A DNA stretch of 64,000 nt from Nothophaeocryptopus gaeumannii (lineage: Eukaryota; Ascomycota; Dothideomycetes; Mycosphaerellales; Mycosphaerellaceae). Positions 22,691 to 33,426 of the stretch are shown here, in pieces. The DNA is taken from contig JASISA010000019.1 of the NCBI GenBank assembly GCA_031771865.1, positions 434,001 through 498,000 on the forward strand, written 5' to 3'. The number at the start of each line of letters is the position of its first letter. The stretch's first letter is position 1. Both the position numbers and the translations under genes were made by a program. The notes under the pieces were generated by a model. The model made no database searches, had not been told where the DNA came from, and saw only the letters and a list, made by a program, of their open reading frames with translations.

Positions 22691-24229
22691 TTAGTCCACA
22701 GCTCGCATAATGGTGAAACCGAATATGGTCCTTCGCCAACCAGGCCTGATAGTTCTCGTCGACACTGTATCGGACGAGGCCGTGTCCACTATGACATTCC
22801 TCTCTGGCAGGATGACCCCAGAATTCCTCTCCGGGATCTTGGGCAACGCTGGCCATATGTTCACCATAGAACGACGCTTTTTTCCAGCTGCCTTTCCACC
22901 TTTCTTCTTGGGCACTGAAGCGGACTTCATACTCTCCTTCGAACCTGCTCGAGCAATCGGAGGCGGCTGGCTTTCATCTCCCTGATCGCTCGAGGGCCGT
23001 GGCGTTTGCACATACTCTGGCGGCCGGTCCTTCTCTCCTGTCGAATCTGCAATACTCCCTACGCTAACACTGGAGGGCTTTCTCTGCAGTGCTTTGGTGA
23101 TAAGGGACACAGGATACTGTGCCGATGACCTCAACATGCTCCCGCGGGGACTTGATGTGGTCGATGCTGCATCAGAGGCCTTTTCCTTCTCTTTCTCCTC
23201 TTTCCATCCCGCAGGAAATTCTCGCGGACCACCGACATCCACACTATAGCGCTTACTCCTGCGCAAAGCCGAGCCGCGCTGCGCAGTACGCTCCGCCGTC
23301 TGCGATCCATCCGAGGTGGAAGGCCTCGTTGCCTTCGCCTCCGATGCCGGTAGCTCAATGGCATGTGCTGGTAGTGGAGGTATTGGCGGCATCTGCTGGG
23401 GCTGCGTATCTGGCTTTTGCGAAGACGCCCGACCCAGTGACCGAGAGCGCTCCTTCGCTGTTGGTGCTGTCGTTCTTGGAACCCGCGTGTCCACGTGTTG
23501 GCTTGATCCACCCATGGAGACGGGAGAATACGTCTGGATTGGCGACACGTCTCTTGGTGGGAGTCCATTGAACAGTACAACTCCGCTCTCGGATGGCACT
23601 CCAAGTACCTCATTGAGGAGTGATTGCAAGGACACGGCGATGCGCGCCCGATCCACAGCTCTGTTCCTGGTCTGTGCTTCTATGATGTTGAGCACATAGC
23701 AGGGATCGAAATGGCCTCCAAGCGCCATGCACGAGCTATGGTAGAGCTGAAATATTATTGAACGCTTGGACTGCTCGTACCGCGCGGCAAGATGAGCAGA
23801 GAAGTCGGTCATGATAGTGAACTCGTCTTTGACCTTCCAAGGGTCAGCAACCTCTCTGGTTCTGCGCCGCTATCAACAAAAACTCACAATGACATTGGTC
23901 CGCAACTCTGCGACGACATTAGGTCCGACTGGCTTCTCAGCCTCGCGAGGTCTGAGCCGTTGTACGGGAGAGACCGGAGAGTTGACATCGTTGAAAGCTG
24001 TCCCTTCGTCCAGCGAGGGTGCTCTATCTAGGCTGTCGAATATGTCTCGCCAATCGCCAATGTTTAGCGAGCTTCGGCGCTTCCAGGCATTGCTGTCTTC
24101 CCTGTTCGTCTCGCTGTTGGATTGCTTTACTGCGGTAAGTGGTCGAGCGATCTCCGAATCGTCAATTTTTGCTAAGCCAGCGTTGTACAATAGAGAGCCA
24201 TTGGAATTCCCGAAAGGTAGGGACGACAT
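22691..24229 (-). CDS. MIF/tautomerase-superfamily domain protein with long Ser/Lys-rich tail
   Basis: Two exons (23888..24229 and 22691..23833) give 494 residues. A low-complexity leader of about 95 residues precedes a domain resembling macrophage migration inhibitory factor: VVAELRTNVIVKDEF, then SAHLAARYEQSKRSI, then SSCMALGGHFDPCYVL, ending near LLNEVLGVPSESGVVLFNGLP. The intron falls inside this domain after TNVI. In MIF the catalytic proline is the mature N-terminal residue; here the equivalent position is internal, so the proline-dependent tautomerase mechanism should not operate unless the leader is removed. The remaining 260 residues are Ser, Pro, Lys and Arg rich, with basic patches (KKKGGKAAGKKRR). 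Fungal proteins of this form exist but their role is unknown to me. Confidence 0.82.
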
Positions 24230-25792
24230 CCTGGTCGGCAGCTGTCAGAGTCCGCGGATGGCGCAGAGCTCCGCGCTGGATTCTCCGGTACACACCAGCA
24301 GGGGACATTCGACTTTATGCTCTATCCGGATCGACGCGCGCGAGATGCTGTCGTTGAGGATTACTGCGCTACGGCATGCTTTAACTCGCGATTAGCGATG
24401 GTGGCGTACCATCCCCCGAAACTCTACGTGTGCTCGATCCTTTCCCACCTCCTCCATACATGTACTTAAGCTTCGGAGCTGTAGCAACGCTCACCATTCG
24501 TGCGACATCCGCTTCAAGCTTGCAAAGCAAATTTTGGCGACAGCAAGTCGCCAATTTGAGCTTGTGCCGTCGCCAGCTATGTCTGTGGCGACGCGCCTTG
24601 CATTGTGCTGGATGTATGCTGGCAGCCCGTATCGATGCGTCATGACCTACCGACAACACCGCAAAGACCCCAACGGCTGTACCAGGATTGCATCAAGAGA
24701 TGTTCCGGCCATTGAGAGGCACTTCTTCACACGAGGTGACGATATAGATAGAGGAACCCCTCGAGGTACATGTATACCTGAGAACGACTGGAGAGTATCG
24801 CATTGTGCAGCGCATTCTGCCAGCTGAGATCTCATTGCTTCTTCAAGTTTGCGCCAGCCACCTGGTCCGCGGTATGCAACAGAGTGCAGTCAAGGCGGAT
24901 CCGGCAATCGCGTATCTCGTGACCTGCACGAACAGATCCCGACCGACAGTTGTGCTCGAAGCCGATAGAACGTGGGAGTTCCGCGCTGTCTCCCGAGCAA
25001 ACATATGGCTGGTTCCACCACTCCTAGGCCACGGACGGATTCATGGCAGGCATGCGGTATCAGATCCATATGTCTCAACTGCACACGGCTTGTGATGCAC
25101 CCTTCCAGATATATGATGTGCTGAAGCGACTCGAGCGTATGCAATAACAGCTGCAACCTATGCTTCAATCACTGCCAACGCATGTGAATTTTTCAAATGG
25201 CAACCACAGAAGTGCTGCAAACTTGCTTTGTTCACCGTTCAATCCGTTGCTCTCTGCAAGCTGATACAGACACAATCGTCTCGGGGTGCTCACCGACACT
25301 GAGCACATAGATCCCTTCTTCAATAATTTGATTCCGGCAGCAGCTAAACCCAGAGGTAGGCACAAGGGCACTGCTTCATCGTGCCAATCATTGGATCACG
25401 GAGATCTCCTCAGAATTGCGCATACAGCTGATGCCGATACTATTGGTTACTCATCACCAGGAAGAGATATTGCCAAGGAGACGTCACATATATGGCTTTC
25501 AAATCCATTTCATGCTCTCGAAATGGAGAGCTCAATTACCCGCTATCTTCAGCTTTTGTGGGAGGCCTGAAAAGTAGGGTTGTATGACCCTCAAAATGCT
25601 TCTTAGACTTGCCGGGTTCCGTCCCATACTAACAATACGGGTGATCTTGGTCACATATGCAGCTAATCGGCATACGAGGGTCGGCACCAGCCGAAGCGTC
25701 CCATGCTTTCCGTCAAGACATCAACTACTAGAGACTCCAACAACACTTGATTGCTGCGTATGGCCTTTGCAGCTCTTCGAACGTACGCTGCA
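24230..25792. other. 1.6 kb without a supportable gene
   Basis: The first part is the promoter of the MIF-domain gene. An ORF at 25286-25570 (plus strand) has ordinary composition but no motif, upstream signal or partner exon. Nothing else stands out. Confidence 0.45.
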
Positions 25793-26447
25793 CTACTCGC
25801 TTGCCTGCAACTTGATCTGCTCGCACTGCTTCATGGGCAACTCATTTTCTGGGACATCGACGCCATACCAGAGCGTGAAGACATCGTGGTTCAAGGTCAT
25901 CGGATAGATGGTTGGGCAAGCCCAGAAGCCTTGGAATCCTGATCAGTCTGCATCTACGCTCTCTGTCTCTTCCTGATCCCACGACTGACCTGCAGAACTA
26001 CCAACAGCATTGAGAAATCCCCCTTCATCGATCGAGAAGACTGCACTGCCGCTACTCGGCTTCGTGACGACCTGGATCATGGAACCGTGTTGGATATCGG
26101 GAATCACAAGTTCGAATGCCTTCTCGGGAGATTGCTGGGACTCTGCCACACGTTTACCAGGTCAGCCTAACTTTTGCTTGATTGTTGTCGAGCGGGAATG
26201 CACAATTACCCAGAAGCAGTTTCCCGTCTGCCAACCAAGCAATATCCGAGCTGTGAGTGGTTGGCCGCTGAATTTCAAGGATGTTCAGACCGAGGCCAGA
26301 GTCGTCTTGGACGATTGCCCATCCGTTGAGAGTTAGATTTGAGGATACGTGAAGTTTGAAATGTGACGAATCTGCTCGAGGTAGGAGGGGAGTAGAAGAT
26401 GAGATTGCTGTGAGGAATGAGAGTAAGGTGAAGATGATGTGATGCAT
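25793..26447 (-). CDS. Small secreted protein, function unknown
   Basis: Three exons (26210..26447, 25990..26142, 25793..25938) give 178 residues. MHHIIFTLLSFLTAISSSTP is a signal peptide, and LLPR just after it may be a propeptide site. The mature protein is beta-rich (LHVSSNLTLNGWAIVQ) with cysteines in GFWACPT and MKQCEQ near the C-terminus. That layout is common in fungal extracellular/cell-wall-associated proteins, where the C-terminal block has a GFxGFxAC-type motif. The third exon was recovered only by splicing a 51-nt intron with a GTCAGT donor and a CTGATCAG end; unspliced, the frame runs into a short acidic dead end. It is unrelated in sequence to the secreted protein at 18.9 kb. 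Confidence 0.82.
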
Positions 26448-26809
26448 TGCTTAGGTATGTCGAGCAGAGTCACCAGGCCAAGGGAACCGAATTGCTCGAG
26501 AACAAAAGGACGACCGGCCTTTTGGATATTTTATCTCCATTCGCGAGGCAGCGTACGATCCAAGCGGCGAGACTGACCTTCATAATAAACAAGGCAGTCC
26601 TAGAGGCATCGATCCTGGTTGGTCTGGCAGACTAACTTCCAGGCGTTGTCCGAACGAATACTCCCAGGGATGTGCCGCAAGCGAGAGCTACGTGAAGTGA
26701 AGGTTGGTATTCGTGAGCAAGTTGGTGAGCAAGTTTCTTCATCAACCCTGTAGTGAACACCATTGACTCCATGCAATCAACTTCCCGTTCATCAAACATC
26801 ATCACAATC
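26448..26809. other. Intergenic region
   Basis: Promoter side of the secreted protein gene and 3' flank of the esterase pseudogene. Nothing else is seen. Confidence 0.5.
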
Positions 26810-27925
26810 TAATAATTCTGCTCATTCCCATACGCCATCTCCCTCAATCCCTCGCACTGTCCCTGAAAAGCTTTCGTCGCATCAGCACTCCATGCAGTCA
26901 TCTGCAATCACCCATGCGTCAAATCCTCATAATGTCCCCAACCCACATCATTCCCTTGTTTCTGCAGTTTATGCGCATACTCCACCCCAACATCGCGCAA
27001 CGGGTCAAAACCGCTGGGATGTATTCTCGCAGGAGGTTGATCTTTCAAATACTCCACAGACTGCATGCCGGGGGAGATGTATTTGAAAGAGGGGGAGATA
27101 CCGCGGCGGAGGTAATTGTTTGCGAAGGACATGATTCCGTTGCATTCGATATGAAGATTTGTGTTGTTTTCTGTTGCGGCGGGAGTGTCGAAGACCAGGC
27201 GGGCTTCTGGGTAATAGAGCATTTGGCCTGCTTGATTGGATTTCCCTTCGTCGCGTCGGCGGAAGGTGATGGCGGCTGTCATGTCGCCGCCTGCGGAGTC
27301 GCCGCCGCCGAAGGTGGATCCGAGGGCGTCTATGAGGGCTTAGCATTCTTCTACTTGGGTGGGAAAGCGGAATTCGGGGGCCCAGGCGGTAGTCGATGCC
27401 GTAGACTTGGACGCCGTTCTCTTCGGCCAGGAGTCTTAATCCGTTCTCGAAGTCGTCCACGGAGCCGACGGTGTAGCCTTCCCCGTGGAAGTAGATCAAT
27501 GCTGCGTTGTTCTTGCCTGTTTTTGGGGCAGACGTTGGGTAGAAGACGCGGATCAGAATGGTACCGTGAGGTCCTCCGATAGCTGTGAACTCGATTTTGC
27601 CGATGGCATGGATCTTTTCTAACGTGATACTGCTGAAGCTGAAGACTTTCAGATAATGTCTTCGTTCTGCGTGGAAGTCCTCTTCGCCGCCCAGATGGAG
27701 ATCGCTATTGTCATTGAGGAACTTCTGTATATCGGAGAGGGGGCCGTGCGAGTGCCGGTCGTCGGGTATTCTTTTTGACTGGCCATTGTAGTGAATTTGC
27801 GTTCTGTTTAACGATCTCGTAGTCTTGCTTTGAGATAACAAATGTGAACCCGATGCTATGGCTTTATAGCAGCTTGCGGAGACGAACGGTAACATTGATG
27901 GTAGATGTTTCGTCATACTTGCCAT
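26810..27925 (-). pseudogene. Decayed alpha/beta-hydrolase (GDXG esterase/lipase) gene
   Basis: The N-terminal part reads well as an esterase of the hormone-sensitive-lipase-like family, with ALIYFHGEGYTVGSVDDF and VQVYGIDYRLGP. The oxyanion motif HGGG has become HGEG. Just after YRLGP, a run of G and C near 27375-27387 shifts the frame by one base. The new frame continues as EFRFPTQVEE, then meets a TAA stop at 27340-27342. It then reaches the nucleophile motif GGGDSAGG about 20 residues too early, which implies a small deletion. Further on, HYEDLTHG is followed by TGA (26908-26910) where the family usually has Trp, and the frame then runs openly to a stop at 26810. Four independent lesions make a functional enzyme very unlikely. 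Introns cannot explain all of them. Confidence 0.82.
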
Positions 27926-28589
27926 TGAAGCTGATCTCTCGGAGCCAAGGCTTTAGGCGTGCAACAACATGGCTCCTCGTCGAGGGAACGTAAAGAATAT
28001 GCAGCAGCAAAGCGGTTGAGCGGGTGCAAAAGACTTACCGGAGTTGCTGTATTTACGGGAGTCGCTCTTGCCTGCGAACTCGTTCAAGATCTTCCAGACT
28101 CTCCGTCACACAGCCATAGAGCTATGTACATCGTGCTGTAATTAGCGGGCAATGTTGATCAGCGGCCTTTGGTATGTCTATGAAGATCGAGGTGGGTCGG
28201 GCACTCGCAGCGGCCTCAGGCCTGCGAGAGGAATGTTGGGGAGTTGATGAAAGACAACGGCGTCTCGCGGGTGGGCCCAACAGCTCAACGTGAAGGCGTA
28301 TGGCATCGTATACGTTCTCATGAGCTTGGCCTTAGAACGAAGTGATGTTGAAACTGAGATCGGGTTCACTCGAACAAGGATTGTGAAATAGAATAAACTC
28401 CAGGGGGCTGGCCTGTGCGTGACTGGAGCTGCAGTGCCCCTCAGGCACTACAAACGTCGAAAATGTTGACACCGCTCGGGAACACCACCCGACCACCATC
28501 ATCTCGAACACTACTCCCGCACACGTTGCATAATCGAGCGCCCGCAGCATCGACTATCGCGATTAAGGTCTCGAGCATAATCAGCAAAT
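27926..28589. other. Intergenic, upstream of yrb1
   Basis: No gene seen. It should carry the yrb1 promoter and the former promoter of the esterase pseudogene. Confidence 0.5.
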
Positions 28590-29388
28590 ATGGCGGACGA
28601 GACCAAGAACGTGGACCCCACCACCGAGGCGAAGACCGAGGACAAGAGCGCAACAGAGAAGGCCTCTGAGACCGCGACCACAGTCAAGGAGAACGTGTTC
28701 AGCATGTTCGGCGGTGGACCAAAGAAGGGGAAGAAGGACGAGGAGGATGAGGACAACGATCGGTCTGGAAGCGCAAAGGCTCAGAAAGACAAGGAAGCAG
28801 CAGATAAGGGAGACGATGATGAGAAGGCCGAAGAGGAGGAGGCCGATGTTCACTTCGAGCCTGTCGTACACCTTACGGAGAAGATTGACACCAAGACCAA
28901 CGAGGAGGCCGAGGAGCAGACATTCAAGATGAGGGCGAAGCTCTTCAAATTCGACCGTGACAGCCGCGAGTGGAAGGAGCGCGGAACCGGCGATGTTAGA
29001 CTCCTCAAGCACAAGGAGAATGGCAAGACTCGATTGGTCATGCGACGGGACAAGACTCTCAAGGTCTGCGCAAACCACTACAGTATGTTGGCACTTCTGA
29101 GATTTGCAGATCGTATGCTAACTACAATGCAGTTGTCCCTGACATGAAGCTCTCGCCAAACGTTGGCAGCGACCGCAGCTGGGTGTGGAACGCCGCGGCC
29201 GATGTCTCCGAGGGAGAGCCAGAGGCACAGACCCTTGCTATCCGCTTTGGAAATGCTGAGAGTCAGTACTATGTTCTTGGTCCATAATGAACGTTGAGAG
29301 CTAATTTTTCGCAGACGCCAACCTCTTCAAGGAGGCTTTCATCAAGGCCCAGCAGGATAACGAGGCTCTCATCAGCAAGACGGAGTAG
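28590..29388 (+). CDS. yrb1: Ran-binding protein 1 (Yrb1)
   Basis: Three exons (28590..29082, 29133..29261, 29315..29388) give 231 residues. A charged leader with KKGKKDEEDED and an acidic run precedes one RanBD1 domain (about 88-225). Family marks are VHFEPVVHL, ERGTGDVRLLKHKENGKTRLVMRRDKTLK (written here only as landmarks GTGDVRLLKH and RLVMRRDKTL), HYIVPDMKL and SWVWNAAAD. The C-terminal tail is LFKEAFIKAQ. The protein assists RanGAP to hydrolyse GTP on Ran and disassembles export complexes at the cytosolic face of the nuclear pore. Both introns have consensus ends, and the first has a GCTAAC branch. Taf14 follows on the same strand. Confidence 0.95.
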
Positions 29389-30117
29389 ATCTCCCGCAAC
29401 ATGTCTGATGAACTCTTCGTTGACTCCAACGTCGACAGTGGCCGAGAGTGAAGCTTGCAAGAAACTCACTGGCATCGACATCACGTTGCGGCACACGACC
29501 GCGGCGGATATGTACGAAGGCGAGGCTAGATAGCCGCGCCGAAGATGAAGCATGAAGACCACCCTATACCACCACAGCATATTCTGGGCGTTCCGTTTGC
29601 ACCTCCCACCATCAATCCCATCCATCACACAATACCCTCCGCATGGCATTGTATCAGCAGAGCGTGCCGCAGATTAAGGCAAACATTGCCTCAAGCTGTC
29701 CATGACAGTGAAATATTTAGATAGATCCAAAAAGTTAAATCAAGAGCTTTAACTCTCGCATATCTCGCGATAGCATGCATTGTCTAAGTAATGGAATAGA
29801 AGGTTTATGTCAAATGCTGATTGTGTGGTTGGGACCACTGCGGAATCCATCCCGGCGAATTATCTCCACTCGACCTCACACCTTACACTGCACGCGCGCC
29901 GTACGCTCTCATTATTGCTCTATTTTGAACATACCACTACCACCACACTCACCTCAGATCATTCTTCACGTGCAGGTAGTCGACGCCGACGCGACTGAGG
30001 TTTGCACACTCAGCTGTTGCAGACTTCACTTGAAAGGAAGTGAGCGTGCTTGCGCCGGAGCTTGTGATTGCGCGCAGGTGAAGAACTACTCATTGCTATT
30101 GAACGGCAACCGCGACA
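29389..30117. other. Intergenic between yrb1 and taf14
   Basis: No gene is supported. It contains the 3' UTR of yrb1 and the promoter/leader of taf14. Confidence 0.5.
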
Positions 30118-31252
30118 ATGCCTGACGTGAGTTCCCTCTTGCTACTTCAACCTCACCCACAGTGACAAGAAACCTCGATCAAACATCAACCACTTGGACT
30201 TCCACACCAACCCCTCCAACACGAACAACACCCCACCGCACTGCCATCAATATGCCTCCACGACCACGCAATGGACTAACCGCCAATGGCCCTCAGGTCA
30301 AGCGAACCGTCAAGCTCGTCACCTCTCAGCATGTCATGTAAGTCTAGCTCGTGTCAGCATCACTTGGCGCAGAATCTGCAACTAACCGTCCGTCACAGCG
30401 ACGACCCGCCGGAAGTCGAGGGCTTCCCCATGCGTGCATGGGATATCGCCATCTACCTAGTCGGACCTGACGGTGACGATATAGCGGCGACGTGCTTCGA
30501 GAAGGCGACCTACTTGCTGCACGAGTCATTCGGAAAAAGAGCGAAGCAGAGTATGTGATATCACATGGATCAGAGCAGAGACATGAAGCTTGTGGATGGA
30601 TGGACATGAGGCTGACATGGGCAATAGCGATCAAGAGCCCGCCGTTCACGATCAAGGAGAAGGGATGGGGAGAGTTCGACATGCAGATCACCCTGACCCC
30701 AATCGGGGCACCCAAGGGGGGAGACCAGACGCTTCAGCACGACCTGAACTTCCAGCAAGAGCGATATGAGAGCACACACACCGTGGTACGTATCAGAAGG
30801 CCCTCACACTAAGCCTGAGCGTGCTGCTGAAATTCTTACCAGACCTTCCGCAACCCAAAGTCCGACCTCCTGGAGCGACTTAAGGAGTCCGGCCCAGCCG
30901 AAGGTGCCAATGGCACTCCGGCCGTCAAGCCCGAGGGAAAGAAGAGGCAAAAGACCAACCGCAACGTCGACATGGAGAAGCTCGCCGAGGCACTACCGCA
31001 GCTGCCAGAGGATGACTTGCTGCAAGTGGTGCAAATGGTACACGACAACAAGTCCGAAGAGACTTACACTAAGAATGATGTGGAGAGTAAGTCACTAACT
31101 TGCATGTTCTTGATGTATAGATTCGAAGAAATGCTGACACGCAAATCCCAGACGGCGAGTTCCATGTCGACCTCTACACGCTCCCGGACCAGCTTATCAA
31201 GATGCTCTGGGACTTTACCGAGAAGCGAGTCGACATGTCCGTGCTTGCGTAG
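30118..31252 (+). CDS. taf14: Taf14/Anc1-type YEATS-domain transcription subunit
   Basis: Six exons (30118..30126, 30297..30337, 30399..30550, 30628..30785, 30843..31086, 31152..31252) give 234 residues. Exon 1 is only nine bases and encodes Met-Pro-Asp; joining it to VKRTVKLVT gives the family N-terminus MPDVKRTV. The YEATS domain covers roughly 5-135, with VEGFPMRAWDIAIYL, FTIKEKGWGEFDMQI and LQHDLNFQQ. The C-terminal extra-terminal-like domain is helical and acidic (EALPQLPEDDLLQVVQM) and ends in GEFHVDLYTLPDQLI. Taf14 is a shared subunit of TFIID, TFIIF, INO80 and other chromatin complexes, and reads acylated histone H3. A downstream ATG (MPPRPRNG) in the first intron would miss the conserved start. 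Confidence 0.94.
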
Positions 31253-33426
31253 AAAGTACCTGCGGAACCAGTACGACCGCGGCAGGTGTTGGTCTAATCA
31301 TCAATATACGGCCTGCCTTCACGAATTGCTTGTATGCTTCGGCCACACACGTCAAGTCATATTAGCGGCCAAGTTTACGAGCGGAGTGGAGAAATGAGGT
31401 GTTGCTTCTACTTGATACCAGATTATGGGACTTGCTTTTGGATGGTGTTTCTGCTTATGCTTGAGACGATTGAGACGAGAATGGGGCAGGATGGGATCAG
31501 TCAGTCAGTCGGCGCGAAATGCTACTACTAGTAGAGCGAGGAGTTCTCGGCGCCAGGCGATCAGGCTCGAAGGAAGAAGAGTATAGTAGTATTTGCCTGG
31601 AATAGCTTGCTTGCTTGCCTACTTTGGTCGAGCAGTGCCCCTTTTCGGATAATTATCTAGGAGTGGGCAGTCTGCTGAAATAGAAACAATTTGCCATTTA
31701 ATACCAATTGTGAAGTGCTAGTAATACAGCAGTAACAGCGGGGGTATATCGAGGTGAAGTGAAAGTCAACAAGAGGCCACGTTCATGGGCATGTCGCCAG
31801 GAGAACAACGACCCAAGAAAGCATCTTTGTTCCGTGGCTCGACGCTTCTGCTAAGGTATTCGCGCCCACGCAGCGCCACATCCAAAACGCCTCCCAATCC
31901 ATCACGCAAAATGTCTGTTCCATGTCAGTACTGGAATGAAGACCCGAGAAGGGGACCGGACATACTCAAAACACCACTCAGTCATTGGGGTCAGCAACGG
32001 CGACGTCCCTTTTTGACCGGATCGCCATCTCTCGGTTGGTGTGGATCTCGTTGAAGGATTCGTGGTTGGTGCTGCATCTTGCCCTTTCTGCTCAGACTTG
32101 GGTCTCGCGGCTGGTGCTTGATTATGCTCGCCTTCTGCGAAGAATGTTGTTTCGTGCTGGTCTTCTGCTGCTCGGTGGATCCCTTGGTGGATGAGGGTTG
32201 GGTCTTCCTGGTGGTGGGTTTTCGTTGCTGGCCTGGTCCTGGTTCTGGTCTTCTCCTTGGTTGGTGGTGGGATGATCTTGTCTAGGAGTTCGCAAGCAGC
32301 ACACGATTTGATGAAGCAAGTCTCTCATGCGAAGGGTATTTGGGTAGGTTTTGTGAGTTGAGAGTGTTGGAGGGTTGTCGGAGGTAATGCTTAAGTGTGC
32401 TGATGAAGGGTACGAAAGTGACGAAGATGGAGTTGCAGGTTGTCTTCTTCTTGTATCCTTCCATCGTATAAGAAAGACTCACCATAGTAGGAGTGTGTAC
32501 TGCCGCCTTTTGCGTCCTCAGGTCTTCCTGATGGCGGCGCAGACCGGAGTATACGGCACGTTCTCTCCAACACGCATTAGCAACAGGTCACATTGGCAAT
32601 CGCCGTCGAACGACAGGCAGCATCAAAGGCCTCGCGCAAGCCCTGTGAATAGTTCGAGCGAGTAGGAGTCAGCGATTCATAGGCGTCAAAGTAAATGCTG
32701 ACGCGAGGAACAATAGTCCGCACTGCCGTGTGAAGATGAGCCATATCGAAGAAGAAGGACTGAGGTGCCAGCCTCCTTGGGCCGGTGTTGCACGGACGTT
32801 CAGGTGCTGGATTTGCGCTCTGAGAGGCTCCGGCTGTGCTGGTGAGGGCAGTGCTTATTGCACACCGGCCGCAAGAAGGAGAATCAGGTAGACTTTCGCC
32901 ACCGTCGTCGAGATTGAGTTGCTTGTGACCACGGCTGCTGGAAAGTGGGAGCTGGTTCCTACAGCCGGCAGCAGGAACCCGAAGGGCGGACGATCGTTGC
33001 ACACCGGAAGTCGCCCTCGCGAGACTTGAAGGCAACTGGCCCACATCGCGAGTTCTTGACAGCAAAACAGGCGACCGAGTGAAGGGAGAACTGCGATTCA
33101 CGGTGCAAAGTTCAGTGTTCTCGTCCGGAAGCCGCCGACTGTTCGCATTCGCTAGGCCAGGGCGTGAACGGCGGGCTAACTTAGAATATGCCGTCAACTT
33201 CGCTCTGGGAAGTAAGTAGTCGGTCAGCCGCAAGGCAATCATGTGAGGCCGCTAGAAAGTTCGGTGCGCCTTCTATGCAGGCCAAAGGAGCTGCGGGACC
33301 CTTGGAACAAGGTGCTGTGGTGGATAACGGCTGTTTCTGGCGCGAACTTTGACTAGGGACCTTCAATTACTCAATCAAATCTTCGCTCCCCCACCACCTG
33401 CTCTTCCACCTCCCAGAGGGTACCTT
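31253..33426. other. 2.2 kb gene-poor stretch with weak coding signal
   Basis: I cannot assign a gene. On the minus strand a stop-free frame of about 140 codons runs from 32324 down to a stop at 31902. It holds a Cys-rich start (CFIKSCAACELL) and a long Lys/Thr/Pro/Gln-rich body. A GTGAGT donor lies upstream near 32480. A 221-codon frame at 32577-33242 (minus) has chance-like Arg/Ser/Leu composition. One multi-exon lineage-specific gene could cover parts of this, but I could not join frames with confidence. Confidence 0.35.

Noticed and set aside
32577..33242. 221-codon minus-strand frame
   Set aside because: Composition is Arg/Ser/Leu/Thr-rich as in chance frames of GC-rich DNA, with no motif and no convincing exon partner.
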